Shown here: positions 1-8,085 of the stretch, piece after piece
Layout: every line of letters starts with the position of its first letter
Position numbering within the stretch: position 1 is the first letter of the stretch
Source: Muribaculaceae bacterium
GTDB taxonomy: Bacteria > Bacteroidota > Bacteroidia > Bacteroidales > Muribaculaceae
Length of the DNA stretch: 64,000 nucleotides
NCBI GenBank assembly: GCA_910573745.1
Contig: CAJSYI010000010.1
Location: 17,138-81,137, forward strand
Reading direction: 5' to 3'
Translations under genes and position numbers: made by a program
The notes under the pieces: model-generated
Told to the model about the DNA's origin: nothing
Databases searched by the model: none
Seen by the model: only the letters and a program-made list of their open reading frames with translations

Positions 1-978
1 ATTCTTGATTCTTTAAAAAAACTCATTAAAGCGGCTAAAAAGAAGGATGTGATAGACAGCTATATTGATTCGCCATACGATTTTATTCTTGAACTTATTT
101 CGCTACGACAAAAGGCAGATGAAGTCACATGTGGTATATACGATGCGTTGATTGACGAAAATCTGGGTGATGAGGCCGGAGCTTGGGTATGCCGTAAAAT
201 TGATTTCATCCGTTCAATGGGTCTTGAAGATGAAGCCCATAAATATATGGAGGATGAAATCGAATATCCTGATGTATGTCTGAAATATTATAATGAGTTG
301 CTTACCGCCGGCAACTGGCAGGAAGCAATCGTTCTGCTTGACAAGGCTCAGACAATTAAAGACAACGGCTCTTACTTTTATTCTCCCAGGACTCCGAACT
401 GGCTTGAACTGAAACAGCAGCTTCTTGTTGAACATGGCACCCTGGAAGAACGCATAGAGAATCTGAAACGACTCTTCCATAACAGCTACAACGATAAAGA
501 GAAGTATTATCGCCAACTAAAAGAACTCGTTGACGCAGACCGATGGAACGAATTCTATCATAATCTTCTCTCTAATGTAACCGGTTATAAGGTTCTTGAT
601 GAAATCGCCCCATTCCTCATTGAAGAAGGTGAGTTTGACTGGTTGTTCCGCCTTGTGTCGGAATCAACGGCAAAGGATTCGACTGATTATCGGACTCCGT
701 TAAAGTACGCCGGAGCATTGCGTCAGACTCATTTTGAAGAAATGCAGGCGATCCTAATCCGTACAGTCCGTGCATACGCTGCCGACCGTTTTCCTCCAAA
801 GAAAAAGGTCAATTCATCGAAGTACTCATATTTTAGGGCAGATTTGGAATCGTTGTCAGAACTTGGGTATGCAAAAACGCAAAAGGAGATTGTCGAATTT
901 TTACTGCAGGAATATCGATTCCGGCCATCTCTTGCTAAAGAATTGAGGTCTATAAAACTGGTTACGGACAATGAGTAA
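1..978 (+). CDS. 3' part of an uncharacterised helical-repeat protein (5' end outside window)
   Basis: The frame is open from the first base of the window and a GTG at 49 is only an internal possibility, so this is the C-terminal part (about 325 residues visible) of a longer protein. The sequence is rich in short amphipathic helices with Trp, Tyr and Leu (for example NWQEAIVLLDKA around residue 110), which suggests a TPR- or SWIM-associated helical repeat domain. No catalytic motif is visible. It overlaps the next gene by 8 bases, so the two are probably co-transcribed. Family assignment is inference only. Confidence 0.6.
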   Translation: MLDSLKKLIKAAKKKDVIDSYIDSPYDFILELISLRQKADEVTCGIYDALIDENLGDEAGAWVCRKIDFIRSMGLEDEAHKYMEDEIEYPDVCLKYYNELLTAGNWQEAIVLLDKAQTIKDNGSYFYSPRTPNWLELKQQLLVEHGTLEERIENLKRLFHNSYNDKEKYYRQLKELVDADRWNEFYHNLLSNVTGYKVLDEIAPFLIEEGEFDWLFRLVSESTAKDSTDYRTPLKYAGALRQTHFEEMQAILIRTVRAYAADRFPPKKKVNSSKYSYFRADLESLSELGYAKTQKEIVEFLLQEYRFRPSLAKELRSIKLVTDNE

Positions 979-1843
979 GAAGTCGATACGGTTTTTCAAT
1001 GACCGCGAGGTGAGGGCAGTCTGGGATGACGAGAATAACTGCTGGTGGTTTTCGGCTATTGACGTGGTGCGTGCTATCAATGATGAGCCGGATTATACGA
1101 AAGCCGGCAACTATTGGCGTTGGCTAAAGCGCAAGCTGAAACAGGATGGTGTTCAGTTCGTGAGTGGCACTCACAAACTGAAAATTGTCGCTGCTGACGG
1201 TAAGCAATATAATAGTGATACGCTGTCGGCTGAGGATATTATTCTTCTTGCCAAGCATTATCCAAACAACCGGGCGAGCGGGTTCCTCGACTGGTTTACC
1301 TATAGCGACAATACTATCGACGGGCAGAGCCGCAAGAAGGCATATACTTTGTTTGAAAGCGGTTTGCTGAACTCTCTGGAGCCGGGCAGCATGAAATGCC
1401 TGCAACAGATTCACGCCTACTTGTTCGGCGGTCTCTATGAGTTTGCCGGACAGATAAGAACCAAGAACATATCAAAGGGTGGTTTCACGTTTGCCAACTG
1501 CCTACATTTCTCAACTATCATTCCGACCATTGAACGTATGCCGGAAACGACGGTAGACGAAATCGCCGACAAGTATGTAGAGATGAACGTCGTACATCCG
1601 TTTATGGAAGGGAACGGACGCAGCACGCGCATCTGGCTCGACCTGATGCTCCGTCGCTCGCTGAAACTGTGCGTAGACTGGAGCCGGATTGATAAGAATG
1701 AATATCTGACAGCGATGAGAGAAAGCGTTATTGACTCAACCCATATCAAAGCCTTGCTGAAAGGAGCCTTGACTGACAAAATCAACGACCGCGAGATGTT
1801 CATGAAAGGCATCGACTACTCATATTATTACGAGGAAGAGTAG
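971..1843 (+). CDS. Bro-N domain plus Fic domain protein (putative AMP-transferase)
   Basis: This 290-residue protein has two parts. Residues 1-115 resemble the Bro-N/prophage antirepressor fold (RAVWDDENNCWWFSAIDVV). Residues 125-265 form a Fic/DOC domain with the catalytic loop HPFMEGNGR at 209-217 and the upstream LFGGLYEFAGQIRT segment typical of the family. Fic enzymes usually transfer AMP from ATP to a hydroxyl group of a target protein. The loop residues needed for catalysis (His, Glu, Asn, Gly, Arg) are all present. No clear inhibitory helix motif was seen within the protein and no small antitoxin gene lies next to it. The start overlaps the preceding gene. The target is unknown. Confidence 0.85.
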   Translation: MSKKSIRFFNDREVRAVWDDENNCWWFSAIDVVRAINDEPDYTKAGNYWRWLKRKLKQDGVQFVSGTHKLKIVAADGKQYNSDTLSAEDIILLAKHYPNNRASGFLDWFTYSDNTIDGQSRKKAYTLFESGLLNSLEPGSMKCLQQIHAYLFGGLYEFAGQIRTKNISKGGFTFANCLHFSTIIPTIERMPETTVDEIADKYVEMNVVHPFMEGNGRSTRIWLDLMLRRSLKLCVDWSRIDKNEYLTAMRESVIDSTHIKALLKGALTDKINDREMFMKGIDYSYYYEEE

Positions 1844-1980
1844 GCTTACTCTCTAATGCCGTCTATGCGTATCGGCGGGCAAAAGTTACGCGGATTATTT
1901 GAATTTTGCCTGTAATTTGCCTGTAGAAATTAAAAGAAGCTACTTAACTTGGTGATATTCACTTTATTAAGTCGCTTTTG

Positions 1981-1995
1981 TGGTGCCCAGAACAG
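1981..1995 (-). other. tRNA 3'-end-like sequence, candidate left attachment core
   Basis: Read on the minus strand this is CTGTTCTGGGCACCA, which looks like a 7-base acceptor-stem half plus discriminator base and encoded CCA. The bases that follow on the tRNA-body side do not form a T-arm, so only the 3' tip is present. That is what a tRNA-targeting integrase leaves at the end distant from the intact tRNA. The match is short and could be chance. Confidence 0.25.
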
Positions 1996-2145
1996 AAGCA
2001 ACCAAATGAAAGGCTATGCAAGGATATGGAAGTGGGTTCGAGTTTTGGAAAAATTGACAAATATTTGTATATCATAATATTACAAAATTGAAATTGTAAA
2101 AATAGGTGTCATTCGCTTTCATAAAGAATCGGTAGAAATCAAATA

Positions 2146-2289
2146 GGAGGACAAAAGGAGGACAAAATATTTTGCCGTTAAAGAATTAATTGCTAACTTT
2201 GTAAATGAGGATACGGAGCGTTGATGCGGCATAAAACGCATTTTAACACTTAATTTTTTGTCCTCTCCACCATAAAATTTTTGTCCTCC
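2146..2289. repeat. Inverted array of 11-bp repeats flanking the integrase promoter
   Basis: Two tandem copies of GGAGGACAAAA lie at 2146-2156 and 2157-2167. Two inverted copies, TTTTGTCCTCT at 2256-2266 and TTTTGTCCTCC at 2279-2289, sit on the other side, the last one ending directly before the integrase ATG. The promoter lies between the pairs. This arrangement suits integrase arm-binding sites, or an operator by which the integrase represses itself. Confidence 0.6.
2171..2201 (+). promoter_or_regulatory. Promoter of the ICE integrase
   Basis: TTTG at 2171-2174 and TAACTTTG at 2194-2201 are spaced by 19 bases, matching the Bacteroidetes -33 (TTTG) and -7 (TAnnTTTG) elements. It is placed between the two arms of the inverted repeat array and about 90 bases before the integrase start. 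Confidence 0.6.
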
Positions 2290-3654
2290 ATGGCAAGTAT
2301 CAAACGTTATTTATCTTCCAAAGTGGAAGGAAATGGCAGGTCTGAAATACAATTCAGGCTTAGCCTCACCAAAGACATAAAACTCCGCCTGAAGAGCGGC
2401 ATATATATCAAGCCGTCACGTTTCAATGCAGGAACGATAGTCAAGCCTCGCGCCAACCAGGAAGAGATTGCTGAATTGAAAGAACTTGAACGAAAGATTC
2501 GAGATCTTGAAGATTACATCTATGCGTTGTGCGAGGACAATCCCGTAGAGCGTCTTACCAAAGAATTTCTTACCAAGGAGATCGACCGCTTTCATCATCC
2601 CAAGCGCGAGCGCAAGCCTAAGGAGGTTGAGGAGAAGCTACAAAAGAAGTTCATCGAGCTTGTGGAGGAATTTCCGACAAAGCGCGGACTTTCGGAGTGG
2701 CGTCACCGCAGATATGGTGTATTGAGCCGTAGCCTGCACAGGTTTGAACTTTACCGGAAAGTTAAGCGTCAGATACCTGCAAAACTTGACTTCGAGATGT
2801 TCACAACCGACATACTGGAGGATTATGAACGTTTCCTGCGCAACGAGCCGGAGATATTCGACAAATACCCCAAGATATTCGAGCAATATCCGGCTGAAAC
2901 GAGAAAAGCGCGAAAATCACGCCGTCCGTTCCCCAAAGGCGACAATACCATAATAAACATATTCGCCTGTCTGCGCACATTCTTCCACTGGGCCATTGAG
3001 GAAGGACTTACCACCAACAATCCGTTTGTGAAATACAAAGGTAAGACCACGGAGCATTACGGCACACCTTACTACATAACTCTTGAAGAACGCGACCGCA
3101 TTGCGGATTTTGACCTGTCGGCCAACAAGTCGCTTGCAGTCCAGCGTGACATCTTCATATTCCATTGCTGCATAGGCTGCCGCATATCCGACCTTATGCG
3201 CCTTACTCCGGCCAACATTATAAATGACGCGGTGGAGTATATAGCCAGCAAGACCAAGGGGGAGCGTCCTAATGTGATACGTGTGCCACTTACCCAAAGG
3301 GCAAAGGATATTCTCGAACGCTACAAGGGAGAGGACAGCGAGGGGCGGATCTTGCCGTTCATAAGCTCGCAGAAATACAACGTGGCCATCAAGAAGATAT
3401 TTAAGGAGTGTGGGATAACGAGAATCGTAACGATTCTCAACCCCACCACCGGGGAGGAGGAGCAGCGTCCTATAAACGAGATAGCAAGCAGTCACCTTGC
3501 CCGGCGCACATTCGTAGGCAACCTTTACAAGAAGGTGAAAGACCCGAATCTCGTCGGTGCGTTGAGCGGCCACAAAGAAGGCAGCCGGGCATTCTCGCGA
3601 TACCGCGACATAGACGACGATATGAAGAAAGAGCTTATCGGGCTTATGGAATAA
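2290..3654 (+). CDS. Tyrosine recombinase (integrase) of the conjugative element
   Basis: A 454-residue integrase. The N-terminal third carries arm-binding and SAM-like core-binding regions. The C-terminal catalytic domain shows the full set of residues: Arg298 (GCRISDL), Lys323 (SKTKGE), His402-x-x-Arg405 (HLARRTF), His428 (LSGHKEG) and the nucleophile Tyr438 (SRYRDID). Length and layout fit Bacteroidetes ICE integrases of the SAM-like family. An upstream in-frame TTG at 2281 exists, but the ATG at 2290 is preferred. It would catalyse integration and excision of the element whose transfer genes lie further right. The promoter region is packed with inverted repeats, suggesting autoregulation. 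Confidence 0.9.
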   Translation: MASIKRYLSSKVEGNGRSEIQFRLSLTKDIKLRLKSGIYIKPSRFNAGTIVKPRANQEEIAELKELERKIRDLEDYIYALCEDNPVERLTKEFLTKEIDRFHHPKRERKPKEVEEKLQKKFIELVEEFPTKRGLSEWRHRRYGVLSRSLHRFELYRKVKRQIPAKLDFEMFTTDILEDYERFLRNEPEIFDKYPKIFEQYPAETRKARKSRRPFPKGDNTIINIFACLRTFFHWAIEEGLTTNNPFVKYKGKTTEHYGTPYYITLEERDRIADFDLSANKSLAVQRDIFIFHCCIGCRISDLMRLTPANIINDAVEYIASKTKGERPNVIRVPLTQRAKDILERYKGEDSEGRILPFISSQKYNVAIKKIFKECGITRIVTILNPTTGEEEQRPINEIASSHLARRTFVGNLYKKVKDPNLVGALSGHKEGSRAFSRYRDIDDDMKKELIGLME

Positions 3655-3707
3655 TCGCACAGGGATGGGATAATTCGCGGAATGCGAACATTTCCCCTCT
3701 CATTGTG

Positions 3708-3743
3708 GTTGACAAATAAAATATATTTACTAACTTTGTCAAC
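3708..3743. promoter_or_regulatory. Promoter with overlapping inverted-repeat operator for the Xre-ImmA gene
   Basis: GTTGACAAA at 3708-3716 and TTTGTCAAC at 3735-3743 form a perfect 9-bp inverted repeat. The TTG of the left arm (3709-3711) and TAACTTTG at 3731-3738 also make a -33/-7 pair with 19-base spacing. The operator therefore covers both promoter elements, an arrangement expected for self-repression by the HTH protein encoded 12 bases downstream. Confidence 0.65.
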
Positions 3744-3754
3744 TAAATTATAGC

Positions 3755-4819
3755 ATGGATATGAACAAGCAAGCCAACGATATATTTTCACGCCGGTTGC
3801 GTCAGGCAAGGCTGATGAAGGGATTTTCTTTGGAAAAACTCTCTCAATCAGTCACTCCGGCAATTACCCGCCAGTCCATAAACAAGTATGAGAAAGGTCT
3901 TATGATGCCTGACAGTCGGGTGCTTATAGCACTCGCCGCCGCGCTGGGTGTCAAGATTGACTATTTCTTTCGTCCGTTCACTGTGGAGGTCAATCATGTG
4001 GAGTTCCGCAAAAAGCCGCGTTTCCCGGAACGGATGGCCTCTGCCGTGAGGGAGAGGGTACGAGAGGAACTGGAGCGTTATCTGGAGGTTGAACAGCTTT
4101 GTGGCTGCTCGACCGATTTCTCCATGCCGCGCAAGACAGTGCGTACCGCCGAAGAGGCTGCTGTCCATGCCATGGAGATAAGGAATTATCTCGGACTCGG
4201 CAATGACGGTGTTTCAAATGTCATTGAGGTTCTTGAAGAAAACGGCGTCAAGGTCATAGAGATTGCCGAAGACAAGGATTTCGACGGACTCAGCGGATAT
4301 GCCAACGGCTCAATACCTCTCATTGTCATAAACGGCGGTTTTGTCACTGAGCGCAAACGCTTCACTGCCCTGCATGAACTGGGGCATCTTCTGTTTGATA
4401 TTCCTGATGACGTTCCGTCAAAAGAGGTGGAGAATATCTGTAATGTTTTCGCCAGTGAGTTCCTGCTGCCTGTAAGCGTACTGAAGGCCAAGGTCGGCAA
4501 TACCCGACATGACATATCATTGTCGGAGCTTACCGACATACAGCGTCAGTTCGGAATATCGGTGGATGACATAATGGCTGCGCTCCATGGGAACGGTGTC
4601 ATTACTGCCAAACGTTATTCCGGCTACCAGACCAAGAAGAACAGGCTGCCCGATTTCAAGGCGTTGGCCGAAAAGTCACGGGCTGTCGCCGAGAGATCCG
4701 GACGCTTCGCCCGTATGGTTTATCGCGCGCTGGCCGATGAAGCCATTACCTTCTCCAAGGCCGCAGTGTTGCTGAACACCTCCGTCGAGAGCGTCAGGTC
4801 ACATCTTCAATTAGTGTGA
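3755..4819 (+). CDS. Xre-type HTH plus ImmA/IrrE metallopeptidase-like protein
   Basis: A 354-residue protein. Residues 10-70 form a Cro/C1-type HTH (RLRQARLMKGFSLEKLSQSV...YEKGLMMPDSRVLIALAAALGV). Residues 140-270 form an ImmA/IrrE (COG2856) domain with the zinc motif HELGH at 207-211 followed by a downstream acidic stretch. Such proteins act as DNA-binding repressors that may cleave a partner, and they are found as the antitoxin or regulator in COG2856/PIN pairs. The next gene, 4 bases downstream, encodes a PIN domain, so a toxin-antitoxin or stress-response module is likely. A perfect inverted repeat overlaps the promoter. Confidence 0.85.
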   Translation: MDMNKQANDIFSRRLRQARLMKGFSLEKLSQSVTPAITRQSINKYEKGLMMPDSRVLIALAAALGVKIDYFFRPFTVEVNHVEFRKKPRFPERMASAVRERVREELERYLEVEQLCGCSTDFSMPRKTVRTAEEAAVHAMEIRNYLGLGNDGVSNVIEVLEENGVKVIEIAEDKDFDGLSGYANGSIPLIVINGGFVTERKRFTALHELGHLLFDIPDDVPSKEVENICNVFASEFLLPVSVLKAKVGNTRHDISLSELTDIQRQFGISVDDIMAALHGNGVITAKRYSGYQTKKNRLPDFKALAEKSRAVAERSGRFARMVYRALADEAITFSKAAVLLNTSVESVRSHLQLV

Positions 4820-4823
4820 CGGG

Positions 4824-5333
4824 ATGGAGATAATAGTCAATGACACAAACATATTCATCGACCTGCATTCAATCGGGCTGCTGGATTGTTTATGTGAACT
4901 GCCCTATGAGATCCGCACGGTGGACTTCGTAATGGCCGAGATTTCCGAACTACGGCAACGCGGGGAAATGGAGCGTCTGGCGGCGGCAGGCAAGATAAAA
5001 GTGGAGAGTTTCACGCCTGAGGAACTGATGGAGATTGTCGATGAGCATTCGGCGGTGTCCGGTAATCTTTCAATCCCGGACTGCTCGGTATGCTATTACG
5101 CGAGGAAACATGGTATCACCCTTCTGACCGGTGACAGGCAGCTCCGGAAATATGCCGAGGCTGAAAAGCTGACTGTCAGGGGCATATTGTTCGTGTTTGA
5201 TGAGCTGGTAGCATATTCCGTTGTCTCGTCGGAAGTTGCCGCAGCTAAACTTAAAGAATTATACTCTATTAATGTCCGCCTCCCGAAATCGGAGATACAG
5301 CGTCGTATAGACCTATGGGACAAAGCTGAATGA
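4824..5333 (+). CDS. PIN-domain ribonuclease-like protein (putative toxin)
   Basis: A 169-residue protein with PIN-fold acidic residues at Asp7 (IVNDTNIF), Glu39 (VMAEIS), Asp86 (SIPDCSV) and Asp104 (LLTGDRQL), in the order and spacing used by VapC-like nucleases to bind metal. PIN proteins cut RNA and are often toxins. It starts 4 bases after the Xre-ImmA gene and ends 4 bases before the next gene, so all three probably share a transcript. The length is slightly above that of classic VapC. Which RNA it would cut cannot be read from the sequence. Confidence 0.8.
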   Translation: MEIIVNDTNIFIDLHSIGLLDCLCELPYEIRTVDFVMAEISELRQRGEMERLAAAGKIKVESFTPEELMEIVDEHSAVSGNLSIPDCSVCYYARKHGITLLTGDRQLRKYAEAEKLTVRGILFVFDELVAYSVVSSEVAAAKLKELYSINVRLPKSEIQRRIDLWDKAE

Positions 5334-5337
5334 ATGT

Positions 5338-6081
5338 ATGGATATTGATGTAGTGGAAATACAGCACAATCTTGGCTGCATTATTGCTGAACTTGGGCTG
5401 ATCCGTAATGATTCGGCTTCCGTTTCAACTGAAATTCTGCAAAGACTTTCTGACTATCTTACGGATAATCAGCTTGCGTTTGAAAAGGCCATACGGAACG
5501 AAGTCCGGGATAAAGGCAGTGATTATTATGTTACACAGCTTTACAAGTCGCTTTCATCATATCTGGAATGGTATGTGGCCGAACATGGGCGTGAAAGCGC
5601 GAAGATGGCTGTCGCAAAACGGATATATGACCGTATTGTGTTCCTATGGATGCCGCCTATTGAGAGCCTGTTTCCTAATGTATCCAAATCGGCAGGGATT
5701 GTTGTCAACCCTATGTCAGACAATAAAGACCCGAAAGGGTATAACAGGCTTTTTGAATTGGCCGGAGAACACTACCGAAGCATCCGCTATGACATTACGG
5801 AGAATCCGGATTATCCCCACCTCACATCCGATGAGATATACAGGCGACTGAAAGAGCTGGTTGCCCCGGTGTGCGGTGAGGGGGTAAGAATCGGAATGAT
5901 ACTCAACATCGCGATAAAACACCGCCTTCTGCTGAAAAAGCCGCAAGGCAAATCATTGGAGCGAGAGCTTGGAATGACCTGCTCGTATCCTGCCGTTGCA
6001 AATGTGATCGACACGCCGAGCGATTACTTCAACATTGACGACTGGGGAAAGGATATGGAAGCCAAGTTGCTGAAACAATAG
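5338..6081 (+). CDS. Uncharacterised protein in the Xre-ImmA/PIN operon
   Basis: A 247-residue soluble protein, mostly helical, with no signal peptide or membrane segment. I do not recognise the family. It begins 4 bases after the PIN gene and is followed by a strong hairpin terminator, so it is the last gene of the three-gene unit. It may be a third component of that module or an unrelated ICE regulator. Confidence 0.7.
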   Translation: MDIDVVEIQHNLGCIIAELGLIRNDSASVSTEILQRLSDYLTDNQLAFEKAIRNEVRDKGSDYYVTQLYKSLSSYLEWYVAEHGRESAKMAVAKRIYDRIVFLWMPPIESLFPNVSKSAGIVVNPMSDNKDPKGYNRLFELAGEHYRSIRYDITENPDYPHLTSDEIYRRLKELVAPVCGEGVRIGMILNIAIKHRLLLKKPQGKSLERELGMTCSYPAVANVIDTPSDYFNIDDWGKDMEAKLLKQ

Positions 6082-6165
6082 CCGTTCATAACCAACATAC
6101 ATCATTCCGCGTTGTCGCTTAAACTTTAATTGCTTAAATATAAGCGTTAGCGGAAAAAGTTAAAG

Positions 6166-6194
6166 GAGTCCTGTACGTACAGGGCTCTATTTTT
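6166..6194 (+). terminator. Near-perfect palindromic terminator
   Basis: GAGTCCTGTAC followed directly by GTACAGGGCTC (6166-6187) pairs fully if one G-U wobble is allowed, and is followed by TATTTTT. It ends the operon that includes the PIN gene. Confidence 0.75.
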
Positions 6195-6219
6195 GTGCCG
6201 TAATTCAAAACAATAGATT

Positions 6220-6537
6220 ATGGCAGCAGAAATAATCAGTTCCATACTGGACGGCCCAAAGGGCGTATATCTGGTAGTTGACGCCACCGACATGAAGGCG
6301 GCGTTTCAGGAATTTCTACGCATTACACGTGAAGCCGAGGACGAGCAGAGGGCTTATGACGACGAGCTTGCGACGGTTACGCGCGAGGAGGCCTGCAAAA
6401 TTTTCAACCGTTCATACAGTACCCTTCTCCGCTGGGAGAAGGACGGTTACCTTGTGCCCGTAAAGATAGGCAAGACACCGCTTTACAAGATGTCGGATAT
6501 AAAAGACGTGTTGAATCAGAAATTCGGTAACTCGTGA
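6220..6537 (+). CDS. MerR/excisionase-like helix-turn-helix protein
   Basis: A 105-residue protein. The C-terminal half (residues 50-100) reads VTREEACKIFNRSYSTLLRWEKDG followed by KIGKTPLYKMSDI, a winged helix of the MerR/HTH_17 type used by excisionases and recombination directionality factors. The N-terminal half is acidic and resembles small HTH proteins common near Bacteroidales integrases. It lies downstream of a terminator and so has its own promoter. It may act as excision factor or regulator for the ICE. Confidence 0.75.
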   Translation: MAAEIISSILDGPKGVYLVVDATDMKAAFQEFLRITREAEDEQRAYDDELATVTREEACKIFNRSYSTLLRWEKDGYLVPVKIGKTPLYKMSDIKDVLNQKFGNS

Positions 6538-6540
6538 GAT

Positions 6541-6991
6541 TCCGGGTTGTAAAAACTTTAGCCGAGCGCGACTTATTAAAATTTAATTAAGGCTCCATCC
6601 AGGAAAGTCTTGGTTCCCTTATAACCTGACTCACGATGATAGCGGATTGTTTATATACACTTGGTGCCGAATCTTCTAAAAAACAGGCATATGTCCTGTC
6701 GTATTTGGAAGATGCAGACTCTTGTGGTATCCGTGTCCGGAATTATCTGGGTTCTGGAGTGTCACTGCTCTTTAATAGAGAATGCGCGGTATGTCTGATA
6801 GTTTATTTGTTCAATCCATTCCCAGTTATAGGGAGTGCAGCCGCCGGAATAATCATTCGACTGGTCTGGGTGGAACCGGCGGGTTTATCTAAAAAGGATA
6901 AGTATTCAAAGTGCGATCAAATGGCTTCACTGCAAAAGGAAACTGCGACCGATGGATGTGAGGCAGGTATTAACCCGCTTGCCATTTCATT
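6541..6991. other. 450-bp region without a confident gene
   Basis: A 127-codon open frame (6636-7019) crosses this stretch, but it has unusual composition, matches no family I know and overlaps the next gene start, so I do not call it. The region contains several short imperfect repeats and could be a leader or an origin ahead of the replication genes. Nothing definite was seen. Confidence 0.3.
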
Positions 6992-7255
6992 ATGGAAGGC
7001 ACAACACTTATGCTTATGAGAAATTCTCTACCAGCCGTTGAGCCGTCGCGACTCTACACCCGTCAGGAGGTTGCAGCCATGTTCGCCCTCTCCGACATCG
7101 AATTGTTCAGCTATGCCAGTGATCCTGAAGGATTGCGCTATGAGATTGTTCCGGCCAGTCCTTACCCGCTTTTCCGTGGAAGCGAACTGCTGCGGTTCTT
7201 CTCAAACACCTACAAGCTATGCCAAGATGGATGCCTGTCTATGAAGACGATATGA
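6992..7255 (+). CDS. Small HTH-like protein upstream of the replication module
   Basis: An 87-residue protein whose middle (LYTRQEVAAMFALSDIELFSYASDPEGLRY...YPLFRGSELLRFF) resembles a short winged-helix DNA-binding domain. ATG codons at 6992, 7010 and 7016 are all possible starts. Its stop overlaps the preferred start of the next gene as ATGA, implying translational coupling with the replication-initiator-like protein. The function is not known; a regulatory role is inferred from the fold and position. Confidence 0.6.
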   Translation: MEGTTLMLMRNSLPAVEPSRLYTRQEVAAMFALSDIELFSYASDPEGLRYEIVPASPYPLFRGSELLRFFSNTYKLCQDGCLSMKTI

Positions 7256-8085
7256 CACACTGGCTATGGGATAACGCGCAACGTTACCAGTGGTGGCTTG
7301 AAATAAGGTTTCGAGCCGCCAAGACTCCCGGCATGAGGTATGTGGGTGATACAAACATCCGCATACGGGTGACTTACGGAGAATGGCCTGTGACTATTGC
7401 CTATCTTGGTACGCGATGGCACGCAGATGAGAGAGCTGTCATATCTTTTCTGGAGGCATTGGAGGAGGACGGTCTGATTACCCGTAGGAAAAACGGGCTT
7501 GTTACCGTTATATCCGTCTGCGGCTTTGAAAAGTATTGCTTCAATATGCAGAACAACGGAAAAGCACCATTGCCGGAAGGTTCGGTGGATATTGAGTATG
7601 AAATGCAAAATCCGGAGCATGATACTCCGCTGGGCTGTATATCTGATAAAACGCAAATCGAAAAGCACTATGCAACGCGGAGTGATACGGCAGACGAAAC
7701 GCAGAGCCGGACGCGGCCATATTTACATAAAAGAAAAGAAATAAAAAATCTTTTAATTGATGGTAAGCGCGAGCGCGAAAAAGATTTTTTAGAAAAACTG
7801 AAAAAATCGGAGTCAACGATTGAAGGTATGGCCATGAGCCTGCACTGCGAGCCGTCAGATCTGCTGGCGGTAGCCGATGATTTCAGTAATGCGACAATTA
7901 CCACCGAGGACTGGCATCCCACGTTCTCGGCTTTCAAGAAACACTTTCTCAACTGGGCCCGGATGAGAATAAAAAAATCAAAAGATGAAGTACCCCAAAA
8001 GAATAAATCCGCAGGAGGCTATCAGCCAAATGCGGGACGCCGCAGAGGGCCGGTTACACCCGATTGCGGACTTAACGAAGATTGA
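7252..8085 (+). CDS. Replication initiator/replisome organiser-like protein
   Basis: A 277-residue protein. The N-terminal half (WLWDNAQRYQWWLEIRFRAAK ... VTYGEWPVTIAYLGTRW ... VISFLEALEEDGLITRRKNGLVTVISV) has the layout of the winged-helix N-terminal domain of phage-type replisome organisers. The C-terminal part is charged with a long linker. The start at 7252 is chosen because it overlaps the upstream stop as ATGA; 7219 and 7231 are alternatives. An AAA helicase-loader-like gene overlaps its 3' end, which is the usual order of initiator then loader. It would bind an origin and recruit the host helicase during ICE replication. Confidence 0.65.
   Translation: MTHWLWDNAQRYQWWLEIRFRAAKTPGMRYVGDTNIRIRVTYGEWPVTIAYLGTRWHADERAVISFLEALEEDGLITRRKNGLVTVISVCGFEKYCFNMQNNGKAPLPEGSVDIEYEMQNPEHDTPLGCISDKTQIEKHYATRSDTADETQSRTRPYLHKRKEIKNLLIDGKREREKDFLEKLKKSESTIEGMAMSLHCEPSDLLAVADDFSNATITTEDWHPTFSAFKKHFLNWARMRIKKSKDEVPQKNKSAGGYQPNAGRRRGPVTPDCGLNED

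Larger units (their letters stand above)
1844..2289. other. 446-bp intergenic region holding the ICE integrase control and attachment signals
   Basis: No gene was found here. The region contains a short tRNA-3'-end-like sequence at 1981-1995, two tandem GGAGGACAAAA units and two inverted units, and a Bacteroidetes-type promoter, all described separately. It is the likely left boundary between chromosomal DNA and the conjugative element. Confidence 0.5.

Noticed and set aside
2022..2040. GTGGGTTCGAGTTTT as a possible tRNA T-arm
   Set aside because: The flanking bases do not form the T-stem or acceptor stem; it is probably coincidence.
6636..7019. 127-codon open frame in the region before the replication genes
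   Set aside because: Unusual residue composition with hydrophobic islands, no recognisable family, and it overlaps the start of the better-supported 6992-7255 gene.
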